41,238 nt of DNA from an uncultured Halieaceae bacterium. Its GTDB lineage: Bacteria > Pseudomonadota > Gammaproteobacteria > Pseudomonadales > Halieaceae. Below the pieces are notes generated by a model. The model ran no database searches. It had not been told where the DNA came from and worked only from the letters and a program-made list of their open reading frames with translations. A program made the translations under genes and the position numbers. Numbering within the stretch: the stretch's first letter is position 1; each line of letters opens with the position of its first letter. The stretch is taken from assembly GCA_913048575.1 (NCBI GenBank), contig CAJWWJ010000003.1, positions 1 through 41,238 on the forward strand, read 5' to 3'. Shown piece after piece: positions 28,642 to 38,160 of this stretch.

Positions 28642-29626
28642 TGGGATCTCCATAGTTCGCGCTCTGAGTTTGGCGCTTCACATGTTGCAGAAACTTGCTG
28701 TTCCAAGAAGTATGCACTTCGTTGCTGTCTAGCCAATACATCACAAATTCGGGCAGCAATGCCTTGGCATCTTGTTCTGAGATGCCGGCCAGCCCAAGGG
28801 TGTCATAGACCGCCACATCGGGTTGCCAGTGTCGTGGTATCCGGGTCGGCTCCGTGCTGTGGTGTATCTGGCTAGTATGGCGTAACCAGCGGCGGCGGAC
28901 GTGTTCGACAAAGCGGGTATTGATTTCTTTTGGGGGCCCGCCCCGTTCTCGCCAATACAGCACAAATTCCCCTCTCACAGAGTCGGCAAATTCTGCATCA
29001 ATGCCTGCCTGCTCGAGAATTTCGAAGGCATCTTCATTCGGCCGCCAGTCTTTACCAAATGGCGGTGGAGTGCTGATCTCAAATGCTGTGGTAAGCCCTT
29101 GCTGCGCTCGCCAGCGTGCGAGGGCATGTTGCCGAAATTGGGTGTCGATATCTCGGCCACTCTCTGAGGGCAGAAACTGTGCCGCGATGGCGTCGACAAA
29201 AGTGCGGGGGATCCCCTGGGTCATCACCAGTAGGTCAATCAGCCCATCACTGGGTTGCCAGCGGCGGCTATGAGCCTCGAGTGCTGCGCTGGGGTGATGG
29301 ATCGGGGTAGTCGGCTCAGACTCAACGTGCCGTGAGGGCTCGGCTAAGGCCGTTGCCGACAGGATCAAGATCGCGGTGTCGTGATGTGCTGAGCGCGCGA
29401 GAATGCCCAGCGCCACTAATTTATCGCTCAGTTGAGTGATGTGGTCTATCGACCAGAAGGGCAGTGTTTGTTGGAGTTCTTGGAGGACGATCGTTGTCCA
29501 ACCGTCGCGATCTGTCAGTTTGGTGCCCAGTGCTTGCAGTAAAATAGCCTCTTCTAGGCCAATGGTCTCGGCCAGCTCGGGCGAGAAAGTCAATTGGCGG
29601 TCGGGAATGAGGGAACCGGAAGGCAT
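28544..29626 (-). CDS. DnaT-like protein with three DnaT-type ssDNA-binding repeats
   Basis: Three repeats led by [RK]xW[QR]P: RRWQPSDGLIDLLVMTQGIP...; KDWRPNEDAFEILEQAGIDAEFADSVRGEFVLYWRERGGPPKEINTRFVEHVRRRW; RHWQPDVAVYDTLGLAGISEQDAKALLPEFVMYWLDSNEVHTSWNSKFLQHVKRQ. Compare E. coli DnaT PDWQPDADFIRLAALWGV...[30 protein letters not shown]. Start chosen at MPSGSLIPDRQ; the longer ORF would overlap radA. Confidence 0.8.
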   Translation of the reverse strand: MPSGSLIPDRQLTFSPELAETIGLEEAILLQALGTKLTDRDGWTTIVLQELQQTLPFWSIDHITQLSDKLVALGILARSAHHDTAILILSATALAEPSRHVESEPTTPIHHPSAALEAHSRRWQPSDGLIDLLVMTQGIPRTFVDAIAAQFLPSESGRDIDTQFRQHALARWRAQQGLTTAFEISTPPPFGKDWRPNEDAFEILEQAGIDAEFADSVRGEFVLYWRERGGPPKEINTRFVEHVRRRWLRHTSQIHHSTEPTRIPRHWQPDVAVYDTLGLAGISEQDAKALLPEFVMYWLDSNEVHTSWNSKFLQHVKRQTQSANYGDPNGGAKGRGGAGASHRSKDRSLNDDLTDTSWAN

Positions 29627-29715
29627 GGTGATCGGGCGCAAACCAAATGGTCTGATAGGATACCGGCTTAGCTCGATCAATACAGCCTTTAGGATCAGTT
29701 TCTCAGGAGTTTCGC

Positions 29716-31095
29716 GTGGCCAAGGCAAAAACAGCGTTTGTCTGCAACGATTGTGGGGCAGATTTTCCCAAGTGGCAGGGTCAATGCGGGGAATGCCAAG
29801 CATGGAATACGCTGACTGAATTTCGCTTGAGTGCGCCGGCTGCTAAAAAAGGATCGAGCGGTCGGGCAGCGACGCGCGGCGGTTTTGCGGGCAGTCTGGC
29901 GGCGGTTAAGCGGCTAGAGGACGTTTCCATTGTCGACCTACCGCGGTTGGCATCCGGGTTCGACGAATTTGATCGGGTTTTAGGCGGCGGGTTTGTCCCG
30001 GGCGCCAGCATTCTCATAGGGGGGCACCCTGGCGCAGGTAAAAGCACGCTCCTGTTGCAAACACTGTGTCGATTGGCGTCGTCGCATTCGGCGCTCTACG
30101 TCACCGGTGAAGAGTCACCAGAGCAAATTGCGCTGCGGGCTAATCGCCTTCAGCTACCCACAGATCAACTGCAATTGATGGCAGAGACAGATGTCGATGC
30201 CATTTTGGCCTCTGCAGAATCCCTACAACCGAAAATCCTTGTCGTTGACTCCATTCAAGTGGTGCATAGCGACACGCTGACCTCGGCGCCCGGGAGCGTC
30301 TCCCAGGTGCGAGACTGCGCCTCGCAGTTGACGCGCTATGCCAAACAAACAGGGACGGTGCTGATTTTAGTGGGCCACGTGACGAAGGATGGCAGCTTGG
30401 CGGGACCCAAAGTGCTCGAACACATGATTGATTGCTCGATTCTGCTCGAGGGTGATCACGACACGCGTTACCGAACATTGCGCGGTCAAAAAAATCGCTT
30501 TGGCGCGGTCAATGAGCTGGGCATTTTTGCCATGACCGATACGGGTATGCGCGAGGTGACCAACCCCTCGGCTATTTTTCTCGATCGCTCAGAACACATT
30601 GCACCAGGGACGACGGTTGTCGTCGTGTGGGAAGGCACTCGACCCTTGCTGGTGGAGATTCAAGCGCTGGTTGATGACAGCTCGCTGGGTAATCCGCGGC
30701 GCGTCACGGTCGGATTCGAACAGAATCGATTAGCGATGTTGCTGGCGGTACTGCACCGCCATGGCGGCATTCAGGTGGGTGATCAGGATGTGTTCGCGAA
30801 TGTGGTGGGAGGGGTGAGAGTGATGGAAACCTCGGCGGACTTAGCCTTATTGCTTGCAGTGGTGTCGAGCCTTCGCGATCGACCGCTGCCTCAAGACTGG
30901 GTGGTGTTTGGAGAGGTAGGTTTGTCTGGTGAGATTCGTCCCGTGGCCAGTGGTCAGGAGCGTTTGGCTGAGGCAGCGAAGCATGGTTTTAGACGCGCCA
31001 TAGTGCCGAAGGGCAATGCGCCTAAAAAACCGATTCCCAACCTTGAAGTGGTGCCGGTATCGCGTTTGTCTGAAGCCCTAGAGGCTTGCTCCTAA
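29716..31095 (+). CDS. radA: DNA repair protein RadA/Sms
   Basis: C4 zinc finger (CNDCGADFPKWQGQCGEC), Walker A GGHPGAGKSTLLLQ, KNRFGAVNELGIF, C-terminal Lon-like domain; GTG start. Confidence 0.97.
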   Translation: MAKAKTAFVCNDCGADFPKWQGQCGECQAWNTLTEFRLSAPAAKKGSSGRAATRGGFAGSLAAVKRLEDVSIVDLPRLASGFDEFDRVLGGGFVPGASILIGGHPGAGKSTLLLQTLCRLASSHSALYVTGEESPEQIALRANRLQLPTDQLQLMAETDVDAILASAESLQPKILVVDSIQVVHSDTLTSAPGSVSQVRDCASQLTRYAKQTGTVLILVGHVTKDGSLAGPKVLEHMIDCSILLEGDHDTRYRTLRGQKNRFGAVNELGIFAMTDTGMREVTNPSAIFLDRSEHIAPGTTVVVVWEGTRPLLVEIQALVDDSSLGNPRRVTVGFEQNRLAMLLAVLHRHGGIQVGDQDVFANVVGGVRVMETSADLALLLAVVSSLRDRPLPQDWVVFGEVGLSGEIRPVASGQERLAEAAKHGFRRAIVPKGNAPKKPIPNLEVVPVSRLSEALEACS

Positions 31096-31132
31096 GGGTA
31101 AGCTCCTAAGGGTAAGCTCCTAAGGGTAAGCT
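31091..31132. repeat. 14-bp tandem repeat x3 (CCTAAGGGTAAGCT) spanning the radA stop codon
   Basis: Identical units at 31091-31104, 31105-31118 and 31119-31132; TAA of unit 1 (31093-31095) is the radA stop. Confidence 0.95.
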
Positions 31133-31136
31133 CGGC

Positions 31137-31152
31137 CTGTCGTCATCGACAG
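31137..31152. terminator. Hairpin between convergent radA and ettA
   Basis: CTGTCG-TCAT-CGACAG perfect inverted repeat; no strong T-tract. Confidence 0.3.
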
Positions 31153-31181
31153 ACGCTCACCCCATACTTGTTATCAAGGGG

Positions 31182-32846
31182 CTACTTGAGTCGACGGTGC
31201 TTCACCCGGCTGGGTACTGCTGCATCTGCTCCTTGGCGTTGCCGACGATCGACCTCGTAGTCCGTGTAATTGCCCTCGTGGAACACCACACTGCCGTCAT
31301 CCTCATAAGCCAAAATGTGTGTTGCGATCCGATCCAAAAACCACCGATCGTGGGAGATGACCAGCGCGGAACCCGGAAAGGCCAGCAGCGCCTCCTCGAG
31401 CGCTCGGAGGGTTTCGACATCCAGATCGTTAGTCGGTTCATCGAGGAGCAATACGTTGGCACCTTGCTTTAATAATTTGGCCAAATGCAGGCGGTTGCGC
31501 TCTCCACCAGAGAGGTCCTTCACAAATTTTTGCTGATCGGAGCCTTTAAAGTTAAAACGGCCCACGTAGGAACGCGATGCGACCTCATAGCTGCCGATCC
31601 GGATGATATCGAGGCCATCTGAGACTTCTTCCCAAACCGTTTTGCTACCGTCCAAGTCATCACGGGATTGGTCGACGTAGCCGAGTTCCACGGTATCTCC
31701 AACCACAACGCTGCCGCCGTCAGGCGTCTCTAAGTCCATCAGTATGCGAAATAGGGTCGACTTGCCCATGCCATTGGCGCCGATAATGCCCACGATGCTG
31801 CCTTTGGGAACAACGAAGTTGACCTCGTCAAATAACAGCCGGTCACCAAATGTTTTTCGTAGACCCGCGACTTCGATGACCTTGTCGCCCAGCCGGGCGC
31901 CAGGCGGGATATAGATTTCGTTGGTCTCGTTGCGGCTCTGAAATTCCTGTGAGTTCAACTCATCAAAGCGCTGCAATCTAGCCTTGTTTTTCGCTTGGCG
32001 CCCCTTCGGATTAGACCTGACCCACTCCAATTCTGCCTTGATGGCCTTTTGGTGGGAGGCCTCTTGACGCTGCTCCTGTTCGAGCCGTTTTTCCTTGGCC
32101 TCTAACCAGACCGAGTAATTGCCCTCATAGGGGATGCCCCGACCTCGATCTAGCTCTAGGATCCAACCCGCGGCATTATCGAGAAAATAGCGGTCGTGGG
32201 TAATGGCGACGACGGTGCCGCTGAAGTCTTCTAAAAAGTGCTCAAGCCATGCGACGGATTCGGCATCAAGGTGGTTGGTCGGCTCGTCGAGCAGTAGCAT
32301 GTCGGGCTCGGATAGCAGTAGCCGGGCTAGCGCCACGCGTCGTTGTTCCCCGCCAGACAATGTGCCGACATCCGCATCCCATGGCGGCAAACGTAGCGCG
32401 TTAGCCGCGATGTCGAGACGGGTTTCTAGGTTATGCGCATCCTTTGCTTGAATGATGTCCTCCAATTTGGCCTGCTCTTTGGCCAGCGCATCAAAGTCGG
32501 CATCGGGTTCGGCGTAATCGGCATAGATCTTCTCAAGACCCGCCAGAGCATCAATCGCCTCCTGCAGCCCTTCTTCGACATTGCCGCGGACATCTTTTTC
32601 AGGATTCAGCTGCGGCTCTTGCGGCAGGTAGCCAATCTTGATGTCCGCTTGTGCCCGCGCCTCACCGAGAATGTCAGTATCAATCCCCGCCATTATTTTC
32701 AGCAGGGTTGATTTACCAGACCCGTTAAGGCCCAGCACCCCAATTTTGGCGCCAGGGAAAAAAGACAGGGAAATATCTTTGAGGATTTCTTTTTTGGGTG
32801 GGACGATTTTCCCCACTCGGTTCATGGTGTAAACGTATTGCGCCAC
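31182..32846 (-). CDS. ettA: Energy-dependent translational throttle protein EttA (ABC-F ATPase)
   Basis: MAQYVYTMNRVGKIVPPKKEILKDISLSFFPGAKIGVLGLNGSGKSTLL; two LSGGE signatures; C-terminus GADAAVPSRVKHRRLK. Confidence 0.97.
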   Translation of the reverse strand: MAQYVYTMNRVGKIVPPKKEILKDISLSFFPGAKIGVLGLNGSGKSTLLKIMAGIDTDILGEARAQADIKIGYLPQEPQLNPEKDVRGNVEEGLQEAIDALAGLEKIYADYAEPDADFDALAKEQAKLEDIIQAKDAHNLETRLDIAANALRLPPWDADVGTLSGGEQRRVALARLLLSEPDMLLLDEPTNHLDAESVAWLEHFLEDFSGTVVAITHDRYFLDNAAGWILELDRGRGIPYEGNYSVWLEAKEKRLEQEQRQEASHQKAIKAELEWVRSNPKGRQAKNKARLQRFDELNSQEFQSRNETNEIYIPPGARLGDKVIEVAGLRKTFGDRLLFDEVNFVVPKGSIVGIIGANGMGKSTLFRILMDLETPDGGSVVVGDTVELGYVDQSRDDLDGSKTVWEEVSDGLDIIRIGSYEVASRSYVGRFNFKGSDQQKFVKDLSGGERNRLHLAKLLKQGANVLLLDEPTNDLDVETLRALEEALLAFPGSALVISHDRWFLDRIATHILAYEDDGSVVFHEGNYTDYEVDRRQRQGADAAVPSRVKHRRLK

Positions 32847-32878
32847 GACTTGGCTCCATCGGTTGAGCGAATGATTTT

Positions 32879-32899
32879 GGCGGCACAGTGTCTGCCGCC
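32879..32899. repeat. Perfect inverted repeat upstream of ettA
   Basis: GGCGGCA-CAGTGTC-TGCCGCC; 7-bp arms. Confidence 0.6.
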
Positions 32900-33083
32900 T
32901 GGGTTTTACGACTACCAGGGTGGGGAGTGTACTGAATCAATCGGTAATCTGCTCGCCCAGGTTGTCGGCATAACGCCTAAATAGCGCGGCGATTTACCAG
33001 CGCGCAGCGACAACAGCGCCTGGACCAAAACGACAAGCGGGCTTTATGGGCGCAACGCGCTGACAGTGCGTCGCGTGCATTGC

Positions 33084-34427
33084 TCAGTCAGACGACTGGA
33101 CTGAGCGACCCCGGCCAATGGCGTAGTACTCGATCTCCAGTGCCGCCATATATTGGGGGTCGTAGAGGTTTCGGCCATCGAAAATAAGGGCAGAGGTGAG
33201 TCGTTGCTTGATGCCCTCAAAGTCAGGCGACCTGAATGCCTTCCATTCGGTACAAATGGCGAGGCAATCGGCGCCGTCGAGCGCCGCCTCTTTGTTCTCG
33301 GCATAGCGGAGGTCGTCACGTTCACCATAGATCGTCCGGCAGTTGTCCATGGCTTCTGGATCAAAAGCCACGACTCGGCCACCTGCCGCCCAGATCGCCT
33401 CCATTAAAACGCGGCTGGGTGCCTCACGCATATCATCGGTGTTGGGCTTGAAAGCGAGCCCCCATACTGCCACGGTTCGTCCGGTGAGATCTGGGCCCAG
33501 TCGCGAGAGGATGCGGTCAGACAATTTTTGCTTTTGGCGTTCGTTAGTGGTGTGAACGGCAGATAACAGTTGCGCGCCAGTGCCGCGTTCTTTGGCTAGG
33601 TGATCCAGTGCGCGGACGTCTTTGGGAAAGCAAGAGCCGCCATAGCCGATACCGGGATAGATAAATTGAAAACCAATTCTGGAATCAGAGCCCATGCCTT
33701 GCCGGACGGATTCGATGTCAGCCCCCACAGCCTCGGCGATGTTAGCTATTTCGTTAATGAAGCTGATTTTGGTCGCCAGCATGGCGTTGGAGGCATACTT
33801 CGTCAGTTCCGCACTGCGCGGATCCATAAACATCATTTTGTCGTGGTTGCGGTTAAAGGATTCATATAGCCGACGGAATTCAGCCACGGTTTCCTCAGAG
33901 CGCGCTCCGACAATAATGCGGTCTGGCTTCAACGCGTCTGCCAATGCAGACCCCTCTTTTAGGAACTCTGGGTTAGAGCAGACTTCAAAGGGAATGCTGC
34001 ATTGCCGAGCGGCGAGTCCGTCGGCAATGCAGCGGTGAACTTGATCGGCCGTGCCCACGGGGACCGTGGATTTATTGACAATGACTTTGCGGCTCGTCAT
34101 GTGTTCGGCAATATCTGTGGCGACGGCGATGACCGCGTGCAGGTCAGCACTGCCATCGGGTAACGAGGGCGTCCCGACGCACACAAACAAATAGTCGCTG
34201 TTCTCGACGGCATCCTGGCTATTGGTGGTGAAGCGAAGCCGCTGCTGAGTGAGACCCGCTTGCAGTAATCCACTGAGCCCAGGCTCAAAAAAGGGAATAT
34301 CGCCGTTCTGAATACGGGCGATTCTGTCGCGATCGATGTCCATGCAGATCACATCGTGACCTACCTCAGAGAATACGGCTGCCTGCACTAGGCCAACATA
34401 ACCACTGCCAAAGATACTGATGCGCAC
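33084..34427 (-). CDS. ugd: UDP-glucose 6-dehydrogenase
   Basis: MRISIFGSGYVGLVQAAVFSEVGHDVICMDID; FVCVGTPSLPDGSADL; YPGIGYGGSCFPKDVRAL; WGLAFKPNTDDMREAPS. Confidence 0.95.
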   Translation of the reverse strand: MRISIFGSGYVGLVQAAVFSEVGHDVICMDIDRDRIARIQNGDIPFFEPGLSGLLQAGLTQQRLRFTTNSQDAVENSDYLFVCVGTPSLPDGSADLHAVIAVATDIAEHMTSRKVIVNKSTVPVGTADQVHRCIADGLAARQCSIPFEVCSNPEFLKEGSALADALKPDRIIVGARSEETVAEFRRLYESFNRNHDKMMFMDPRSAELTKYASNAMLATKISFINEIANIAEAVGADIESVRQGMGSDSRIGFQFIYPGIGYGGSCFPKDVRALDHLAKERGTGAQLLSAVHTTNERQKQKLSDRILSRLGPDLTGRTVAVWGLAFKPNTDDMREAPSRVLMEAIWAAGGRVVAFDPEAMDNCRTIYGERDDLRYAENKEAALDGADCLAICTEWKAFRSPDFEGIKQRLTSALIFDGRNLYDPQYMAALEIEYYAIGRGRSVQSSD

Positions 34428-34553
34428 AATATTGCCCCTCGGGACGCCTCAAATTGCGTATTGCCGCAGACATGGGTATTTGTGAGTGCTTTCCCCACAA
34501 AATCCTGACGCCTGCGCCGTGTTCCGCTAACATTCTACTTTATCGCGCCAGAA

Positions 34554-34573
34554 TGGGAGCAAGTCTGCTCCCA
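34554..34573 (+). promoter_or_regulatory. Perfect hairpin in glyA leader
   Basis: TGGGAGCA-AGTC-TGCTCCCA, 8-bp stem with 4-nt loop, about 20 nt upstream of the glyA ATG. Confidence 0.5.
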
Positions 34574-34594
34574 CCTAACTTGTAGGATCACATT

Positions 34595-35893
34595 ATGAAT
34601 CAAGCCGCTACTCAGTTGTCGCAGTATCTTGATCGCGACGCACAGACCATCGAAGCCTTTGACGCCGAGCTCTGGTCAGCGATGCACGCCGAGACAGTGC
34701 GTCAGGAAGAGCATATCGAACTCATCGCGTCAGAGAATTACTGCAGCCCGCGTGTGCTGGAGGCGCAGGGCTCTGTATTGACGAACAAGTACGCAGAAGG
34801 TTATCCGGGCAAGCGATATTACGGCGGCTGTGAGTTTGTTGATCAGGCGGAGACGCTGGCCATCGAGCGCGCTAAGGCCCTATTCGGTGCTGACTTTGCC
34901 AATGTTCAGCCGCACTCTGGTTCCAGCGCCAACATTGCGGTTTTTCAAGCACTGCTCAAGCCCGGTGACACGGTATTAGGCATGAGTCTTGCGGACGGAG
35001 GGCATTTAACCCACGGCGCGTCGGTTAATTTTTCGGGCAAGATTTATAACGCTGTTCAGTACGGCATTGACCAGCACACAGGCTTGATTGACTACGACGT
35101 TGTACGAAATCTGGCGCGCACCCACCAACCAAAACTCATTATTGGTGGGTTTTCGGCTTATAGCCGGACCCTAGATTGGTCGATTTTCCGGGAGATTGCT
35201 GACGAGGTCGGTGCTTATCTGCTGGTCGACATGGCACACGTCGCCGGACTGGTCGCTGCGGGCGTTTATCCCAGCCCTATCCCGCATGCCGATGTCGTGA
35301 CCACCACTACCCACAAGACCTTGCGTGGTCCGCGCTCGGGCCTGATTTTGGCGCGTCGTAACGAGGCGCTCGAGAAGCAGTTTAATTCGGCCATTTTTCC
35401 CGGTGCTCAGGGCGGGCCATTAATGCACGTGATTGCAGCCAAGGCGGTCGCTTTTAAAGAGGCGATGGCGCCTGAATTCATCGATTACCAAAAGCAGGTC
35501 ATCGCTAATGCTCAGGCGATGGCGGCCACTTTTATTGAGAGGGGCCACAAAATTGTGTCGGGTGGCACGGATAATCATTTGATGCTGCTCGATTTGATTG
35601 GCAAGGATTACACCGGTAAGGACGCCGATGCGGCCCTAGGCGAGGCCTACATCACCGTTAACAAGAATGCGGTGCCTAACGATCCACGCTCTCCTTTCGT
35701 GACCTCTGGGTTGCGATTGGGCACCCCGGCCATTACGACACGTGGTTTTGGTGTTGCCGAAACGGAGCAACTGACCGGCTGGATCTGCGATGTCTTGGCT
35801 GCGCTTGAGGGCGGGAGTAGTGCCGAGGTGATTCCCGCAGTGCGCGAGCAAGTGAAGGCGCTGTGCGCAACGTTGCCGGTTTACGCTCGCTAA
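34595..35893 (+). CDS. glyA: Serine hydroxymethyltransferase
   Basis: [64 protein letters not shown]. Confidence 0.98.
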   Translation: MNQAATQLSQYLDRDAQTIEAFDAELWSAMHAETVRQEEHIELIASENYCSPRVLEAQGSVLTNKYAEGYPGKRYYGGCEFVDQAETLAIERAKALFGADFANVQPHSGSSANIAVFQALLKPGDTVLGMSLADGGHLTHGASVNFSGKIYNAVQYGIDQHTGLIDYDVVRNLARTHQPKLIIGGFSAYSRTLDWSIFREIADEVGAYLLVDMAHVAGLVAAGVYPSPIPHADVVTTTTHKTLRGPRSGLILARRNEALEKQFNSAIFPGAQGGPLMHVIAAKAVAFKEAMAPEFIDYQKQVIANAQAMAATFIERGHKIVSGGTDNHLMLLDLIGKDYTGKDADAALGEAYITVNKNAVPNDPRSPFVTSGLRLGTPAITTRGFGVAETEQLTGWICDVLAALEGGSSAEVIPAVREQVKALCATLPVYAR

Positions 35894-35899
35894 CAGGAG

Positions 35900-35919
35900 C
35901 AGCGCCGCCTGAGGCGCTG
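35900..35919 (+). terminator. Hairpin between glyA and nrdR
   Basis: CAGCGCC-GCCTGA-GGCGCTG, 7-bp GC-rich stem; no T-tract. Confidence 0.35.
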
Positions 35920-35927
35920 TCGATCGT

Positions 35928-36401
35928 ATGCACTGTCCTTTTTGTAGTACCGACGAGACGAAAGTGATTGATTCTCGATTAGTCGCCGAGGGCGCTCAGG
36001 TGCGTCGCCGGCGAGAATGCCTCAGTTGTGCTGAGCGCTTTACTACTTACGAGGTGGCTGAACTGGTCTTGCCGAGGGTCATTAAACAAGATGGCAGCCG
36101 GGAGCCGTTCGACGAGGAAAAACTGCGTTCCGGGCTCCTGCGGGCCCTCGAAAAACGCCCTGTATCGGTAGAGAGTATTGAAGCGGAAATTGACCAAATT
36201 AAACATCGTTTGCGCGCGACTGGCGAACGTGAGATTCAATCCTTAAAGGTGGGCGAGCAAGTCATGAGCTCACTCAAAGTGCTGGATCATGTGGCGTATG
36301 TTCGTTTTGCGTCGGTCTATCGCAGCTTTCAAGACCTCGCTGAGTTCCGTGATGCGATTGAATCGCTAGAGGCTGAGCCACAACAAGGCGACGATTTGTG
36401 A
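35928..36401 (+). CDS. nrdR: Transcriptional repressor NrdR
   Basis: [42 protein letters not shown], Zn ribbon plus ATP-cone. Confidence 0.98.
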   Translation: MHCPFCSTDETKVIDSRLVAEGAQVRRRRECLSCAERFTTYEVAELVLPRVIKQDGSREPFDEEKLRSGLLRALEKRPVSVESIEAEIDQIKHRLRATGEREIQSLKVGEQVMSSLKVLDHVAYVRFASVYRSFQDLAEFRDAIESLEAEPQQGDDL

Positions 36402-37519
36402 GTGAGGCGACTGATCGGGCGTTGATGCAACGCGCGATCGATTTGGGGCGCCAAGCCCGTTTTTGGGCTGCCCCGAATCCCGCCGTTGGCTGCGTTTTAG
36501 CGCGCGATGGTGAGGTGATCGGGTCGGGCTACACTCAGCCGGTGGGTCAGGCGCATGCAGAAGTGATGGCACTGAAAAGTGCCGTCAACGCGCAGCAATC
36601 TACCGCCTATGTCACACTGGAACCCTGCAGTCATCAGGGGCACACAGGCCCCTGTGCACAGGCCCTGATCGAGGCGGGTGTGACGCGGGTTGTGGTGGCG
36701 ATCGAAGACCCTAATCCCAGTGTATCCGGCCAGGGCATCGCCTTGCTGAGGGCTCAGGGTATTGCCGTTGAGGTGGGTTTGCTGGCGGATCAGGCCGAGC
36801 AGCACCTAGCGGGATTCTTGCACCGCATGCGACGGGGATGGGGGCAGGTCACGCTCAAGGTTGCGGCGTCTTTAGACGGTCGAGTGGCCATGGCAACGGG
36901 TGAAAGTCAGTGGATTACTTGCGAGGCTTCCCGGCAGGATGTGCAGCGGTTGCGGGCAGAGTCAGATCTCATTGTGACGGGTATTGGTACGGTCCTCGCC
37001 GACGATTGCCAGCTCACTCTGCGACCTGATCAGTCCTCGCTCAGTCGCGAGGAAAGCGAGCGGGCACTGCGCTCGCCGCCGCATCGTATGGTGTTAGATT
37101 CGCAAGGTCGCACGCCGGTCGATGCGCGGGTGCTGATGGGGGCGCCGACCACCGTCATCACTGCACCGGGCATCGAAATGGACGTGTCGATTACGCAACA
37201 TCAGCTACCCGTGGATCAAGGTGGACGGATTGTGCTGAACGAGTGGGTTCATTATCTTGGGGCGCAGTCGTTTAATAATATTTTGATCGAGGCGGGCCCA
37301 CAGTTATCGGGGGCTCTGATTGAGGGCGGATGGGTAGATCGACTCGTGGTCTACCAGGCCCCCTGCCTGCTCGGCGATACGGGTCGGCCCATGGCGGGCT
37401 TTGCGATCGATACGCTGGCAGAGAGCCCCAAATTTCAGCTTGAAGAGGTGACCCGTTTCGGCACAGATCTGCGTATCATGGCGACCCCGATGGCCGCCCC
37501 CAAGTTGCTGAGCGCTTAG
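36398..37519 (+). CDS. ribD: Bifunctional riboflavin deaminase/reductase RibD
   Basis: [79 protein letters not shown] start overlaps nrdR. Confidence 0.96.
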   Translation: MSEATDRALMQRAIDLGRQARFWAAPNPAVGCVLARDGEVIGSGYTQPVGQAHAEVMALKSAVNAQQSTAYVTLEPCSHQGHTGPCAQALIEAGVTRVVVAIEDPNPSVSGQGIALLRAQGIAVEVGLLADQAEQHLAGFLHRMRRGWGQVTLKVAASLDGRVAMATGESQWITCEASRQDVQRLRAESDLIVTGIGTVLADDCQLTLRPDQSSLSREESERALRSPPHRMVLDSQGRTPVDARVLMGAPTTVITAPGIEMDVSITQHQLPVDQGGRIVLNEWVHYLGAQSFNNILIEAGPQLSGALIEGGWVDRLVVYQAPCLLGDTGRPMAGFAIDTLAESPKFQLEEVTRFGTDLRIMATPMAAPKLLSA

Positions 37520-37548
37520 TCGTTGGGATACACCAAAAAGGAGCTGTT

Positions 37549-38160
37549 GTGTTTACAGGGATTATTCAGGCTGTTGGTCATATCGCTGCCATTGAGTCGG
37601 GTGAGCAAGATATCCGCTTGTGCATCGAGAGCGGAAAGCTGCCTCTAGAGGGAGTCTCGCTGGGTGACAGTATTGCCACCAGCGGCGTGTGCCTTACCGT
37701 GACAGAACTGACCGGAGAGGGCTATTGGGCCGATGTCTCGCCTGAGAGTCTTTCTTTGACAACATTGGGCACGAAAGCCATTGGCGACTCGGTCAATTTA
37801 GAGACCTCATTGACGCTCAGTACGCCACTCGGTGGCCATCTGGTGAGTGGGCATGTCGATGGTGTAGGCCACGTCGACGACATTATCGAGGATGCGCGCT
37901 TTTGGCGCGTCCGTATTGCGGCTCCGGAGACGCTGGCGCGCTATGTCGCAATGAAGGGCAGTATCTGTGTCGACGGAACCAGCCTGACCGTGAATCAGGT
38001 GGAGGGTTGTCATTTTGAACTCACGATCATTCCGCAGACTTGGGAGGAGACGGTCTTTAGTGAATATCGTGTGGGCAGCCCGGTCAATTTAGAGGTGGAT
38101 GTGATTGCACGCTACCTAGAGCGGCTGATGCAGTTCGAAGCCAGCACGGAGGCTACCTAG
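37549..38160 (+). CDS. ribE: Riboflavin synthase alpha subunit
   Basis: MFTGIIQAVGHIAAIE; SIATSGVCLTVTEL; GGHLVSGHVDGVG; duplicated lumazine-binding domains. Confidence 0.96.
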   Translation: MFTGIIQAVGHIAAIESGEQDIRLCIESGKLPLEGVSLGDSIATSGVCLTVTELTGEGYWADVSPESLSLTTLGTKAIGDSVNLETSLTLSTPLGGHLVSGHVDGVGHVDDIIEDARFWRVRIAAPETLARYVAMKGSICVDGTSLTVNQVEGCHFELTIIPQTWEETVFSEYRVGSPVNLEVDVIARYLERLMQFEASTEAT

